From NCBI GenBank assembly GCA_965602635.1, contig CBFCZU010000005.1, positions 1-45,965 on the forward strand: a stretch of 45,965 nucleotides of DNA, given 5' to 3'. Position 1 is the first letter of the stretch. Each line of letters begins with the position of its first letter. This document shows positions 17,610 to 26,000 of the stretch, one piece after another. The position numbers and the translations under genes are program-made. The DNA is from CBFCZU01 sp965602635. GTDB lineage: Bacteria > Planctomycetota > Phycisphaerae > SM23-33. Below the pieces are notes generated by a model that did no database searches, had not been told where the DNA came from, and saw only the letters and a list, made by a program, of their open reading frames with translations.

Positions 17610-18995
17610 TCACGCCCCAGCATCCCGCAGCAGCGACCGGAACTTCTCGGCGATGAAATCGACGACGGTCTCATCCGCGCACAGGGGCAGCTTGGTCAGC
17701 AGCGTGCTGTGGCCCTCGTGATAGGCGTGCACGCGGACCCACAGGCCGGCCTCGACCGCCCGGCGATGGAAGTCGATCGCGTCGGCGACCTCCCTGAACT
17801 TCAGCCCGATCATGTGCCTCCGGCCGCGGGCATCCGCCAGCACGTCGCCGAACTCGCCAGCCACAGCCGACATGGCGGCGGCGAACCGGTCGCCCACCGC
17901 GACGATGCGCTGCGACTCGGAGGCGATCCGGTCCAGGCAGCATAGCGCCACGTAGCTGGGCAGCGGCGCGCTGCCGTTGGTGCTGATGGCGTCGTACTGC
18001 TCGAGCACGTCCAGGCGGCTCTTGTAGATCACCGCCGCCAGGGGGTGGAAGCCGGCGGTCATGCCCTTGCCGACGATCACCAGGTCGGGCACGATCCCCA
18101 GCGTGCGGAAGGCGAACACCTCCGGCTGCCAGAAGCCGGTCTGGATCTCGTCGATGCACATGAGGGCGCCGACCTCGTCGCAGCACCGCCGGGCGAGCTG
18201 GAGGTAGTCGATGCTCACGGGGATCACCTCGCGGTTCATCATTACCGGCTCGGCCCAGAAGCCTGCCACCCGCCGCCCGTGGCGCTCGAAGACCGCTCGC
18301 AGCTCGGCCTCGTCGTTGGGCTGGACCTCAACTACCTCCAGGTCGCCGACGTACCGTTCCCACATGCCGCGAAGCCTCTGGCAGATCATGTCCGTGCCGT
18401 GGTAGTTGCCCTCCAACACGACCATCACCGGGACCGAACCCGTCGCGGACCGCCGCTCGTGGCAGATGAGCTGAATCTTGAGGGCGGCGGCGCACGCCAC
18501 AGAGCCGGTGCAGCAACCCAGCAGCACCGTGTCCAACGGGTCGGGCTCGGCGGGAGAGTTGGCCAGGCTCACCAGGCGATGGGCCAGCAGCTTCACCGGC
18601 GTCTGCGGGATGTTGCAGTGATTGTCCCAGACGATTCCCGCGGCCGCCGCCTCTTCGACCGCCCGGCCGAGCAGAGGGTCGTTGTAGCCCCAGAGCATCT
18701 GGTAATGGCCCGAGGTGCAGTCCAGGCACAGCTTCCGCTGCTCGGTGATGTAGAACATCCCCCGCCCGGCCAGCAGGTCGTCGCTGGGGGCGGTCCGGCT
18801 GCCGCCGTAGGAGTTCTGAAGGGCGTTGGTGCCCACCGGCTCGATGGCCGGCACCGCGTCGATATGCTGCCCGACGCGCTCCAGAAGCTGCTCGGTGCTG
18901 TGTGAGTCCAGGAACTCCAGCGCCGCCCGCATGGCCCGGACGATGTCCGGGCCGTCCGGCCCCAAGGTCTGCTCGAGCGAAATCGTATCCGTCAT
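17610..18995 (-). CDS. Class III pyridoxal-phosphate aminotransferase
   Basis: A fold-type I PLP enzyme of 461 residues. The cofactor aspartate is Asp282 in CIDEIQTGF, and the Schiff-base lysine is Lys310 in VIVGKGM. The YHG stretch around His199 stacks on the ring in this class. Class III members move an amino group to or from amines, keto sugars or keto acids; some are mutases or epimerases. The start is taken as ATG 18995 (GGAAC upstream). ATG 19013 is an in-frame alternative that adds six residues. Its presence with a NagB-like gene and a creatininase hints at a nitrogen-containing sugar. Confidence 0.87.
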   Translation of the reverse strand: MTDTISLEQTLGPDGPDIVRAMRAALEFLDSHSTEQLLERVGQHIDAVPAIEPVGTNALQNSYGGSRTAPSDDLLAGRGMFYITEQRKLCLDCTSGHYQMLWGYNDPLLGRAVEEAAAAGIVWDNHCNIPQTPVKLLAHRLVSLANSPAEPDPLDTVLLGCCTGSVACAAALKIQLICHERRSATGSVPVMVVLEGNYHGTDMICQRLRGMWERYVGDLEVVEVQPNDEAELRAVFERHGRRVAGFWAEPVMMNREVIPVSIDYLQLARRCCDEVGALMCIDEIQTGFWQPEVFAFRTLGIVPDLVIVGKGMTAGFHPLAAVIYKSRLDVLEQYDAISTNGSAPLPSYVALCCLDRIASESQRIVAVGDRFAAAMSAVAGEFGDVLADARGRRHMIGLKFREVADAIDFHRRAVEAGLWVRVHAYHEGHSTLLTKLPLCADETVVDFIAEKFRSLLRDAGA

Positions 18996-19040
18996 GGTTC
19001 CAGTCCGTTGCATGTCTGCCTGCGTCCGGCCGCCATGCCG

Positions 19041-19340
19041 CTAGCCGTCGCCGAAGAAGATGCTCGAGTGCTTGACGCCCTGCCGCGGCTGGGCCATCCA
19101 GTCGGCCACCGTCTGCTTCCAGCGGAGGTAGTGCTCGGTCTGCTGGTGGGCGGTGAAGTCGTCCTTGCCCCGGTAGGCCTCGTACAGCAGGAAGCGGGTA
19201 GGCTCCTCCTCGGCCTGGAGGACGTCGAACCGGACGTTGCCCGGCTCCTGGCGGGTGTTGCGGGCGTTATCCAGCGTCGCCTCGACGAACTGCTCCACGA
19301 ACGATGGCTTGACGTTAACGGTCACGCTCACAACGTACAT
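19041..19340 (-). CDS. LsrG-like antibiotic-biosynthesis-monooxygenase (ABM) domain protein
   Basis: A 99-residue single ABM-domain protein. The core EPGNVRFDVLQ...PTRFLLYEAY...AHQQTEHY closely resembles LsrG, which isomerises phospho-AI-2, and other small ABM proteins found in sugar clusters. It probably acts on a phosphorylated ketose-like compound or as a dimeric isomerase or monooxygenase without cofactor. The start ATG is at 19340 with GGGAAAGG upstream. It is the first gene of the operon, so the promoter and operator-like repeats at 19359-19430 lie directly before it. LsrK in the Lsr pathway is also an FGGY kinase, so the pairing here is suggestive. The rest of Lsr (thiolase, ABC importer) is not seen. 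Confidence 0.8.
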   Translation of the reverse strand: MYVVSVTVNVKPSFVEQFVEATLDNARNTRQEPGNVRFDVLQAEEEPTRFLLYEAYRGKDDFTAHQQTEHYLRWKQTVADWMAQPRQGVKHSSIFFGDG

Positions 19341-19358
19341 TGGCTCTGCCTTTCCCAA

Positions 19359-19382
19359 GTGCCGGTCGGCACCGGTCGGCAC
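19359..19382. promoter_or_regulatory. Operator-like inverted and tandem repeat
   Basis: The sequence gtgccggtcggcac (19359-19372) is a perfect 6-2-6 inverted repeat. The 10-base unit cggtcggcac is repeated head to tail (19363-19382). It lies just downstream of the predicted transcription start of the ten-gene operon, where a repressor would block elongation. No regulator gene is found next to it in the window. Confidence 0.5.
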
Positions 19383-19393
19383 CGGCGCGAAGA

Positions 19394-19422
19394 ACTGTAC
19401 CCGACCGCCGCCCTCGGGGCAA
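19394..19422 (-). promoter_or_regulatory. Predicted sigma-70-type promoter of the catabolic operon
   Basis: On the minus strand, TTGCCC (19422-19417) and TACAGT (19399-19394) are separated by 17 bases, four of six matches at each box. The -35 box is inside a GGGGC-5-GCCCC inverted repeat (19416-19430). Transcription would start near 19387 and read through the operator-like repeats into the ABM gene. Confidence 0.45.
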
Positions 19423-19492
19423 TACGCCCCGTGCCCGCGGATCGGCCGCCCAGCTCGAAGTGATCGACCGCAGACGCGCCCCCCGTGGCTCC

Positions 19493-22321
19493 CTATCGGC
19501 CGCCCGCCGCCTCCACAACTTGCACCGGAGCGATCTTCTCCAGCTCCTTGCGGAGTCTGGCAGCTTCGCCGACGACCACAACGGTCATCTTGTCCGGGTC
19601 GAGGGTCCGGCGAACCATTTGCAGGCACTCCGGTGAGGTGGTCCGGGCGATCTTACGGAGCATGGTCTGGAAGTAATCCGGCGCCAGGCCGTGGGAGGCG
19701 ATCAGCCATAGCTCCCCGGCGGCCTGCTGGGGAGTCTCGCGCCACCGGGCGAAGCTACCAAGATGAAACGAGCGGGTCCTGTCCAGTTCCTCGGAGGTGG
19801 GCGCCTCGGCCGCCAGGCGCCGGATTTCCGCCAGAACGGCCCGGACCGCCTGCGCGGCGGATCGGCTCTGCGAGAAGGTGCCGACGGCAAACATGCCGGC
19901 AAACCGTCTCGCCCGCCACCCGCCGCCAGCACCGTAGGTTAGGCCCTTCTTGACGCGAATTGCCTTGTTCAGCCGGCTGCCGAAGGCCCCACCAAAGTAC
20001 CCGCTGACGACCTGGCCGGTGAAGTAGTCTCGGTGGTGGCGGGTGATGCCGCGTTGGCCGACGCGAATCTGGCACTGCGTACTCCCGGGGCGATCCACGA
20101 GGTAAATGCGCGTCGAAGCCGGGGCCGGCGGCTCCGGCAGATCGGCGCGCGGGGCGGAGCCTTTGGCCTGCCACTTCCCGAAGGCATCCCGCGCCAGAGC
20201 CAACGCGGCGTCGGCGTCGATGTCGCCGGCGAAGATCAGCACGGCCATGTCCGGGCGAACGAAACGGCGCCACCAGACCTTCAGGTCCGCCAGCTTCAAG
20301 GCGTCCACGTCGGCGGTCTCGCCGAGGGCGCTGCGGGAATAGGGATGATCGCCGTAGAGCCGCTTTCGGAACTCCCGGTCAGCCACGTAGAACGGCTCAG
20401 CGGCGTATACCGCCAGCTCCGCACGGACGCGCTTTCGCAGCTTCTGGAATTCCTCGGCCGGGAAGGTGGGCGTCAGCGCCGCCTCGGCCAGCAGTTTCAC
20501 CGCGCGCTCGACATGCTCGGTCAGGCAGCTCGCCCCGGCGGTGGCGGAGTCCATGCCGGCACTGCCCCAGAGGGAGATTGCGTAGGCGTCCAGCTCCTCG
20601 GCGAGTTCGCGCTCACTGTGCCGGGCGGTCCCGCGCGTGAGCATCCGCATCGCCAGGGAGGCGGCCCCGTGCTTGGCCTCGCCCCACGCGCCGCCCAGCA
20701 GCCCGAGACGGACGGTAACGAAGGGCACCTCGTGGTTCGGCACGACGATGACCGTCAGTCCGTTTTTCAGCACGTGTCGGGTGTGGGCGAATCGCGGCGT
20801 GGCTTTGAGCAGGCCGGCAAGGGGTGGCTCTTTGGCGAACCCCTCGGGCCGGATCGGCCGCGGGCCCTTGCCCACTGCCCTGCCCGCCGGGGAAGTCGTC
20901 GCGGGAATCTTCCCGGCCTCACCAGCCCTGCCGAGTAACTTGCCCAGCAGATTCCCGGGCACGCGGAAGGCCACCGCCCGTTCGTCGGCGAGGAGTGTCC
21001 GCGCCACGCGCTGAATGTCAGCCGCCGTGACGGCCCTGATGCGCTGTAGTTGCCGGTTGACCTTCGAGACGTCGCCCTCGACCACTGCCGCCTGCCCCAG
21101 GAGGCGGGCTTTGCTGGCAACGCTCAGCGTGCGCACGACGAGTCCCTTCTGGTGCTTGTTTCGGGCTTTGAGCAGTTCGCGCGGGCTGACCGGCTCGGCC
21201 CGCAGCCGCTGCATGTGGGCCTCTATCCGTTCCAGCGCCTTGTCCATTTTCCCGCCGATCGGGTGCAGGGCGGCGGCCACCGCGAAGACCCCGTCCAGCT
21301 CCCCGGTGAGGTCCAGAGCGAGGACACGAACGGCAAGCTGGCGCTCGGCGACCAGATCCCGGTACAGCCGGCAGGAGTTTCCGCCGGACAGGATCGACCG
21401 TATCAGAGCAAGCGCCGGGGCGTCAGCATGGCCGACCGGCACGGTCCGGTACGCGATCCCGACCACCGGGGCTGGCGCGTTTTTCTGTTTGACCACGACG
21501 CTGCGCTTCGCTGTTGGCTGCGGCTCACGGACCGACACCTGCGGGGGATCCGCCCCCCCCGGAATCCACCCGAAGAACTCGCGGGCGAGTGCCTCAGCCC
21601 GGGCGTGCTTCACGGCCCCGGCGATCACCAGGGTGGCGTTGTTGGGGACATAGTGGCGCTTCCAGAAGGCGCGGAGTTCCTCGGCCCTGGCCACCCGAAG
21701 GTGGGCGATGTTGCCGATCACCGGCCAGCGATAGGGATGTACCTTAAACAGCTCCGCCTGGAGTTTCTCCGCAAGCGTACCGTAGGGGCCGTTCAGGCCC
21801 AGCCGCCTCTCTTCCTCGACGACCTTCCGCTCGGTGGCGAAGGACTTCTCATCGACCCGCAGGAAGGCCATGCGCTCAGCCTCCAGCCACAGCGCCAGGC
21901 GGAGCTGATTGGCGGGCAGCGTCTGGTGATACACGGTCACGTCGAAGGTCGTGTAGGCGTTGCTGGTGCCGCCGACGCGGCGGATCAGCTCGAAGTGGTC
22001 GGTCGGCCCAAGGCGGTCGGTGCCGCGAAACATCATGTGCTCGAACATGTGGGCGAAGCCCTGCCGGTCCGGGTGGTCGTCCTTGCTGCCGACGTGATAC
22101 CAAAGCTGCACCGCCACGATCGGGCAGGAGAAGTCTTCCAGGGTAATCACGCGCAGGCCGTTCTCCAGCCGGACCTCACGATACGCGTACGTCGGCTGCT
22201 GGCGCCTGGCTTGGGTCGACGGCGTCGGCTGCGCCCCCCGATCGGGGGCCGTCGCCGTGCAACCGGCCAGGGCGACAAGCAAGGTGACAAGGCACGCGTA
22301 GATCTTGGACTTTCGGGACAT
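19493..22321 (-). CDS. Two-domain M16 zinc protease lipoprotein
   Basis: A 942-residue M16B-type peptidase carrying two homologous halves. The lipobox LAGC places the lipidated Cys at 21, so it is membrane-anchored outside the cytoplasm. The inverted zinc motif HMFEH (91-95) and the downstream acidic run EEE (169-171) supply the catalytic half. The second half (about 510-940) lacks HxxEH, with GAASLAMRML at that place, as is usual for the non-catalytic half. It likely degrades peptides or misfolded proteins in the periplasm. AGGGGAG precedes the ATG at 22321. It lies between hypB and the catabolic operon on the same strand but shows no functional tie to either. Confidence 0.9.
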   Translation of the reverse strand: MSRKSKIYACLVTLLVALAGCTATAPDRGAQPTPSTQARRQQPTYAYREVRLENGLRVITLEDFSCPIVAVQLWYHVGSKDDHPDRQGFAHMFEHMMFRGTDRLGPTDHFELIRRVGGTSNAYTTFDVTVYHQTLPANQLRLALWLEAERMAFLRVDEKSFATERKVVEEERRLGLNGPYGTLAEKLQAELFKVHPYRWPVIGNIAHLRVARAEELRAFWKRHYVPNNATLVIAGAVKHARAEALAREFFGWIPGGADPPQVSVREPQPTAKRSVVVKQKNAPAPVVGIAYRTVPVGHADAPALALIRSILSGGNSCRLYRDLVAERQLAVRVLALDLTGELDGVFAVAAALHPIGGKMDKALERIEAHMQRLRAEPVSPRELLKARNKHQKGLVVRTLSVASKARLLGQAAVVEGDVSKVNRQLQRIRAVTAADIQRVARTLLADERAVAFRVPGNLLGKLLGRAGEAGKIPATTSPAGRAVGKGPRPIRPEGFAKEPPLAGLLKATPRFAHTRHVLKNGLTVIVVPNHEVPFVTVRLGLLGGAWGEAKHGAASLAMRMLTRGTARHSERELAEELDAYAISLWGSAGMDSATAGASCLTEHVERAVKLLAEAALTPTFPAEEFQKLRKRVRAELAVYAAEPFYVADREFRKRLYGDHPYSRSALGETADVDALKLADLKVWWRRFVRPDMAVLIFAGDIDADAALALARDAFGKWQAKGSAPRADLPEPPAPASTRIYLVDRPGSTQCQIRVGQRGITRHHRDYFTGQVVSGYFGGAFGSRLNKAIRVKKGLTYGAGGGWRARRFAGMFAVGTFSQSRSAAQAVRAVLAEIRRLAAEAPTSEELDRTRSFHLGSFARWRETPQQAAGELWLIASHGLAPDYFQTMLRKIARTTSPECLQMVRRTLDPDKMTVVVVGEAARLRKELEKIAPVQVVEAAGGR

Positions 22322-22411
22322 CTCACTCCCCTGTCTTTCCCATTTGAGGCCTCTCCCACGACCGCCATGGGCACTTCTGCCATGACAGTAAACCTCAGAA
22401 GGGGCGGCGTG

Positions 22412-23107
22412 TCAATCCTGTCCCCGGTCGTCGCGTCGCCCTCGGGGGGCATGAAGGTCTTCCGGCCCGGGCCGCTGGGCGCGCAGCCAGCCGAGCCACT
22501 CGTCCATCCCCTGCCCGGTCTTGCTCGAAAGCTCGATCAGCGGCGCGGCGGTGTTGATCCGCGAAAGGTCCTCGCGAACGCGGGCGGCGTCGTAGTCCAG
22601 CACGTCGATCAGATCGACCTTGGTGAGCAGGATGGCGTCGGCGGTCTGGAACAGCGGCGGATACTTGGCCACCTTGTCGTCGCCCTCGGGCGTGCTCAGC
22701 AGGACGACCCGAAGGTGCTCGCCTAGGTCGAACACGGCCGGGCAGACCATGTTGCCCACGTTCTCGATGAAGAGGAACGTAATCCCATCGAGGCTGAGGC
22801 CCTTGATGGCCTCGGCCACCTGTGTCGGCGAGAGGTGGCATCCCCCCTCGGTGTTGATCTGTGTGACCTGTGCGGCGAGAGGCCCGAGCCGCTCGGCGTC
22901 GCGGGTGGTCTGGAGGTCGCCGACCAGTACGGCGCAGCGGATGTCGCCCAGGGCCGGGATGGTGCTCTCCAGCAGGGCGGTCTTGCCGCTGCCGGGGGCG
23001 CTGAGGACGTTAATTGCCACCACGCCGGCGGCGTCCAGGCGGCGGCGGTTCTCCGCGGCGCTGGCCTCGCCCGCCTCCAGGACGCTCCTGACGACGTTGA
23101 TCTTCAT
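22412..23107 (-). CDS. hypB: Hydrogenase nickel incorporation GTPase HypB
   Basis: A 231-residue G3E/SIMIBI GTPase that drives nickel insertion into [NiFe] hydrogenase, and sometimes urease, maturation. The P-loop is APGSGKT (37-43). The nickel/zinc site includes Cys90-His91 in GGCHL, and Cys122 is in ENVGNMVCP. The N-terminal cysteine or histidine-rich nickel-storage segment found in many HypB proteins is absent. It follows hypA after a 16-base gap, so hypAB form an operon. No hydrogenase structural gene or other hyp gene is in the window. Confidence 0.95.
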   Translation of the reverse strand: MKINVVRSVLEAGEASAAENRRRLDAAGVVAINVLSAPGSGKTALLESTIPALGDIRCAVLVGDLQTTRDAERLGPLAAQVTQINTEGGCHLSPTQVAEAIKGLSLDGITFLFIENVGNMVCPAVFDLGEHLRVVLLSTPEGDDKVAKYPPLFQTADAILLTKVDLIDVLDYDAARVREDLSRINTAAPLIELSSKTGQGMDEWLGWLRAQRPGPEDLHAPRGRRDDRGQD

Positions 23108-23123
23108 GTCCGGGAAGCTCCTC

Positions 23124-23468
23124 TCACTGCCGGCAGGTCATTGACTTCAGGACGACGTTGTTGCCGAAGGCGATCCGCACGTCGGCCTGGCCGCAGGACG
23201 GGCAGAGGAACTCCAGCACGCTCGTCTGGAAGACCTCCCCGCACTGCCGGCACTCGGCGGTTATCTTTTCCTCGACGATCTTCAAGGCCGCCCCCTCCGC
23301 CAGCGTGCCCGCCGCAACCACCTCGAAGGCCATCCGAAGCGCTTCGCCCACCACCTGGCGCATGGCGCCGACCGTTACCTCTATCTCCTCGACGTGTTCA
23401 ACCTTGTGCTCCTCGGCGGCGCAGAGCACTGCTCTAAGCAGATCGACTGCGATGGACATCTCGTGCAT
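23124..23468 (-). CDS. hypA: Hydrogenase maturation nickel metallochaperone HypA
   Basis: A 114-residue HypA of normal length. The N-terminal MHE provides the nickel ligands His2 and Glu3. The zinc site is formed by Cys73-x2-Cys76 and Cys89-x2-Cys92. It hands nickel to HypB for [NiFe]-enzyme maturation. AGGAG lies ten bases before the ATG at 23468. It is transcribed away from the large membrane-protein operon and shares its intergenic control region. Confidence 0.95.
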   Translation of the reverse strand: MHEMSIAVDLLRAVLCAAEEHKVEHVEEIEVTVGAMRQVVGEALRMAFEVVAAGTLAEGAALKIVEEKITAECRQCGEVFQTSVLEFLCPSCGQADVRIAFGNNVVLKSMTCRQ

Positions 23469-23494
23469 GAACGACGACTCCTGCAGCCCGCCGG

Positions 23495-23522
23495 CTGGCC
23501 CTGGTTCCGGCCAGTCAGTATA
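23495..23522 (-). promoter_or_regulatory. hypA -10 box and leader hairpin
   Basis: TATACT reads on the minus strand at 23522-23517, a five-of-six -10 match, with no clear -35 box. Just downstream the leader contains CTGGCC/GGCCAG arms (23495-23500 and 23509-23514) that can form a small hairpin before the ribosome site. Confidence 0.4.
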
Positions 23523-23544
23523 TCAGCCCGCGACGGGCGGCGCG

Positions 23545-23564
23545 GGCAAATCCTTGCATTTGCC
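23545..23564. promoter_or_regulatory. Inverted repeat in shared hypAB/membrane-operon control region
   Basis: GGCAAAT and ATTTGCC (7 bp each) flank a 6-base centre. The element overlaps the -35 box of the rightward promoter and lies just upstream of the hypA -10 box, so one DNA-binding protein could control both directions. It does not match the NikR consensus I know. Confidence 0.5.
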
Positions 23565-23581
23565 GCGCGAATCTGTAATAC
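23554..23581 (+). promoter_or_regulatory. Predicted promoter of the membrane-protein operon
   Basis: TTGCAT (23554-23559) and TAATAC (23576-23581) are spaced by 16 bases. This gives a leader of about 95 bases before the ATG at 23682. Confidence 0.45.
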
Positions 23582-23642
23582 GTGCATGCCTCAAGAAAGG
23601 GTCCAGGCGTTTCTTGGCAGACCGCCGGCTTGCCGGGCACTC

Positions 23643-23659
23643 GTTTCGCGACGCGAAAC
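23643..23659. promoter_or_regulatory. Perfect 17-bp palindrome in the leader
   Basis: GTTTCGCGACGCGAAAC has two perfect 8-bp arms around one base. It lies between the predicted start of transcription and the ribosome site of the DUF6785-type gene, and looks like a repressor operator or a leader hairpin. Confidence 0.55.
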
Positions 23660-23681
23660 ACGTGAGTGAGTTTGGGAGTCC

Positions 23682-26000
23682 ATGAACCAGCCCCAAGAGC
23701 AAGAGCAGAAGGCCCTCACTTGGCGCAGCGGCTCCATCGCCCTGTTCCTCGTGCTGCTGTGGACCCTCGCCTGCTGCTTCATGGCGTGCCACAACTTTGT
23801 TTACACGCAGTACCTGCTGATGGTGCTGGGCTTCGGGGCTATCCTGACGATCTTCCTGCTGCAGTTCCCGCTGGTGTTCCTGGTTTCGCTGGTCGTCATG
23901 TGGGGTGGAACGTACCTGCTGGTGTACATTGGCGCAGGCCCGGCCGAAAAGGGATACGCCCTGAGCGGGATCGCCATGAGCCTGCTGGTGGCCGTGCCCA
24001 CCTTCGCGCTGGCGGCGTGGATCAAGCTCCGCCCGCTGCGCCGGGCAGAGTTGGTGGTCATCTACGCGGCCGTGCTCATCGCCATCCCCTGGTGCATCTG
24101 CATCAAGGCGGTCATCGAGTCGAGCACGGCCAATCTCTTTGAGCTCCAGCGGCGCTCCGAGCCGCTGACCTACGCCTGGGCGCGGGACATGCCTTGGTGG
24201 GGCCCGACGGTCCCGCCGCCGAAGGCGGAGGCGCCCCAGCCGCCCCCGGCAACGCAGAAGGCGGCCTCGAAGCCCGGGCCGCGACCTGCAGCCCCGGCCG
24301 AAGGCCAGCCCAAAGCCGAAGGCGAGAAGAAGGCCAAGCCGCCGCCGACCCAGGCCGACCTGGAATCCATGGCCGCCATTCAAGGCTTCACTCAGGGCAA
24401 CGGCGGCAAGGTGCCCTGGAAGCTCTGGTGGAGGCCCATGGTGTACTGGACAAGCATGTGCCTGGCCTTCCAGGCCATGCTCATGGGCCTGGTGCTGCTG
24501 TTCCGCCGGCGTTGGATCGAGCACGAGCGGCTGCCGTTCGTGTGGAGCCAGCCGGCGCTGCATATCCTCCGCAACTCGGACAAGCCCGAGGGAAGGCGCC
24601 GCCGCTGGTTGATGTTCGCCATCGGGCTGGGAATCTGCCTGCCCGCCATCGTGCTCATCGGGCCGGCCGGCGAATCGCTCTCCTCCTGGTCCATTCCCCC
24701 CTGGGTCGGGCAGGAAGGACTCCGCGGCGGCTTCGACCTGACGGCCCTGAACCTGCTGCCCAAGGTGCCGTTGAAACTCTTCTGGGGCCCGCTGGTCCTG
24801 GCGATGCTGCTGCTGTTCCCCGTGGACGTGCTCATGACCACGGCCCTGACGTACATCCTGGTCACCCTGCTGGCGCCGGCGATTATGCAGTCGATGGGGC
24901 TCCAGGTCGGGCTCGCCCAGCTTGGGCTGTTCACCAAGTGGGGGCTGCGCTTCGGGGGCTGCCTGGGGTTGCTTGTCTGGAGCGCGGTCTTCGCGATTTG
25001 GGACTGGGTCCGCAGCCCGAAGACAGCCGCCCCCCCCGCGAGGCGCGGCGACGACCTGCCCCGCCGGCTGCTGATCGTCATCACCCTCGCCGGCGTGGCG
25101 GGCTTCATACTCCTGGGCAGCTACGCGACCACGACCATCCAGATGGTCTGCCTGACGGGCTTCGTGGTCATCTACGCCTTCGGCCAGGTCCGCCAGCGGG
25201 TCGAAGGCATGCCCCTGACCTACGAGAACAACATTGCCAGCCACCAGATGGTCAGCATCCAGCGCGACTTCCTGCACGACCACTACAGCCTGGTCAGCCA
25301 GGACCCCAGCGTCCAGGTCACGTCCAGCTCATGGGCGACGCACTGGATGCAGTGGGGTTTCGCGGGACAGCTCAAGAGCTTCGGCCCGCACAACATGGTG
25401 CTGGAGGCCTTCAAGGTCGCCCACGAGCTTCGGGTCCACGCCCGGCCGGTCGCCAAGGTTATCCTTATAACGATGCTCGTGGTGGCGGCGGTAACGCCGC
25501 TGCTGTACCTCAAGCTGATGTACACCTACGGCTTCGACAACAGCTACCAGGGCGCCCTGACCACCTGGCAGAGCTTCACCCAGTGGACCGAGCGGGCCGC
25601 CTCCTACGGGCTGCACTCGACCTCCAAGGTCTTCATGCTGGCCTCCGAGAACTGGTACCTCCGGTACCAGAACATCTTCAACACGATCTACGGAGTGGCG
25701 ATCGTCGGGATCCTCTTCTACCTGCGGCGGGAGTATCCGCGCTTTCCGCTCTCGCCGGTGGGCGTCGTGCTCGGCGCCGAGCAGTTCCACTCGCTGGCCG
25801 TGCCCTTCAGCCCGCAGAACATCTGGTTCACCTTCCTGGCAGCCTGGGTGATCAAGTCGCTGATATTCCGCTGGCTGGGGGTCCGCAGCTTCCGCGAGAA
25901 GGTCGCCCCGGCGGCGATCATGATCTTATGCGGTATGATCTTCGGCATGATGATGTACATCTGCCGGTACGTGGCGTTCGGGTATGGCAGCCTCAAGTGA
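23682..26000 (+). CDS. Large polytopic membrane protein, DUF6785/DUF6784-like (OPT-related)
   Basis: A 772-residue integral membrane protein with about a dozen hydrophobic segments. A proline/alanine/lysine-rich soluble loop interrupts the membrane part at about residues 176-227. The C-terminal part has the pattern PLSPVGVVLG...WFTFLAAWVIKSLIFRWLGVRSFREK, which I associate with planctomycete DUF6785/DUF6784 proteins distantly like OPT transporters. That family call is from memory and tentative. The transported substrate is unknown. GGGAG precedes the ATG. It is the first gene of the six-gene operon, and its stop overlaps the next start by four bases (GTGA). It may pair with the OPT-family gene two positions downstream. 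Confidence 0.7.
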   Translation: MNQPQEQEQKALTWRSGSIALFLVLLWTLACCFMACHNFVYTQYLLMVLGFGAILTIFLLQFPLVFLVSLVVMWGGTYLLVYIGAGPAEKGYALSGIAMSLLVAVPTFALAAWIKLRPLRRAELVVIYAAVLIAIPWCICIKAVIESSTANLFELQRRSEPLTYAWARDMPWWGPTVPPPKAEAPQPPPATQKAASKPGPRPAAPAEGQPKAEGEKKAKPPPTQADLESMAAIQGFTQGNGGKVPWKLWWRPMVYWTSMCLAFQAMLMGLVLLFRRRWIEHERLPFVWSQPALHILRNSDKPEGRRRRWLMFAIGLGICLPAIVLIGPAGESLSSWSIPPWVGQEGLRGGFDLTALNLLPKVPLKLFWGPLVLAMLLLFPVDVLMTTALTYILVTLLAPAIMQSMGLQVGLAQLGLFTKWGLRFGGCLGLLVWSAVFAIWDWVRSPKTAAPPARRGDDLPRRLLIVITLAGVAGFILLGSYATTTIQMVCLTGFVVIYAFGQVRQRVEGMPLTYENNIASHQMVSIQRDFLHDHYSLVSQDPSVQVTSSSWATHWMQWGFAGQLKSFGPHNMVLEAFKVAHELRVHARPVAKVILITMLVVAAVTPLLYLKLMYTYGFDNSYQGALTTWQSFTQWTERAASYGLHSTSKVFMLASENWYLRYQNIFNTIYGVAIVGILFYLRREYPRFPLSPVGVVLGAEQFHSLAVPFSPQNIWFTFLAAWVIKSLIFRWLGVRSFREKVAPAAIMILCGMIFGMMMYICRYVAFGYGSLK

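Noticed and set aside
8475..19340. Calling the operon a true AI-2 (Lsr) system
   Set aside because: Only the FGGY kinase and an LsrG-like protein match; the LsrF thiolase, Lsr transporter and LsrR are absent.
22412..23468. A hydrogenase or urease operon around hypAB
   Set aside because: No structural subunits or other maturation genes are found in the window; only hypA and hypB are supported.
24194..25996. The 600 codons in frame before the lipoprotein-permease fusion
   Set aside because: They lie in the wrong frame of the DUF6785-type gene; the GTG at 25997 with a lipobox 19 residues later is the sensible start.
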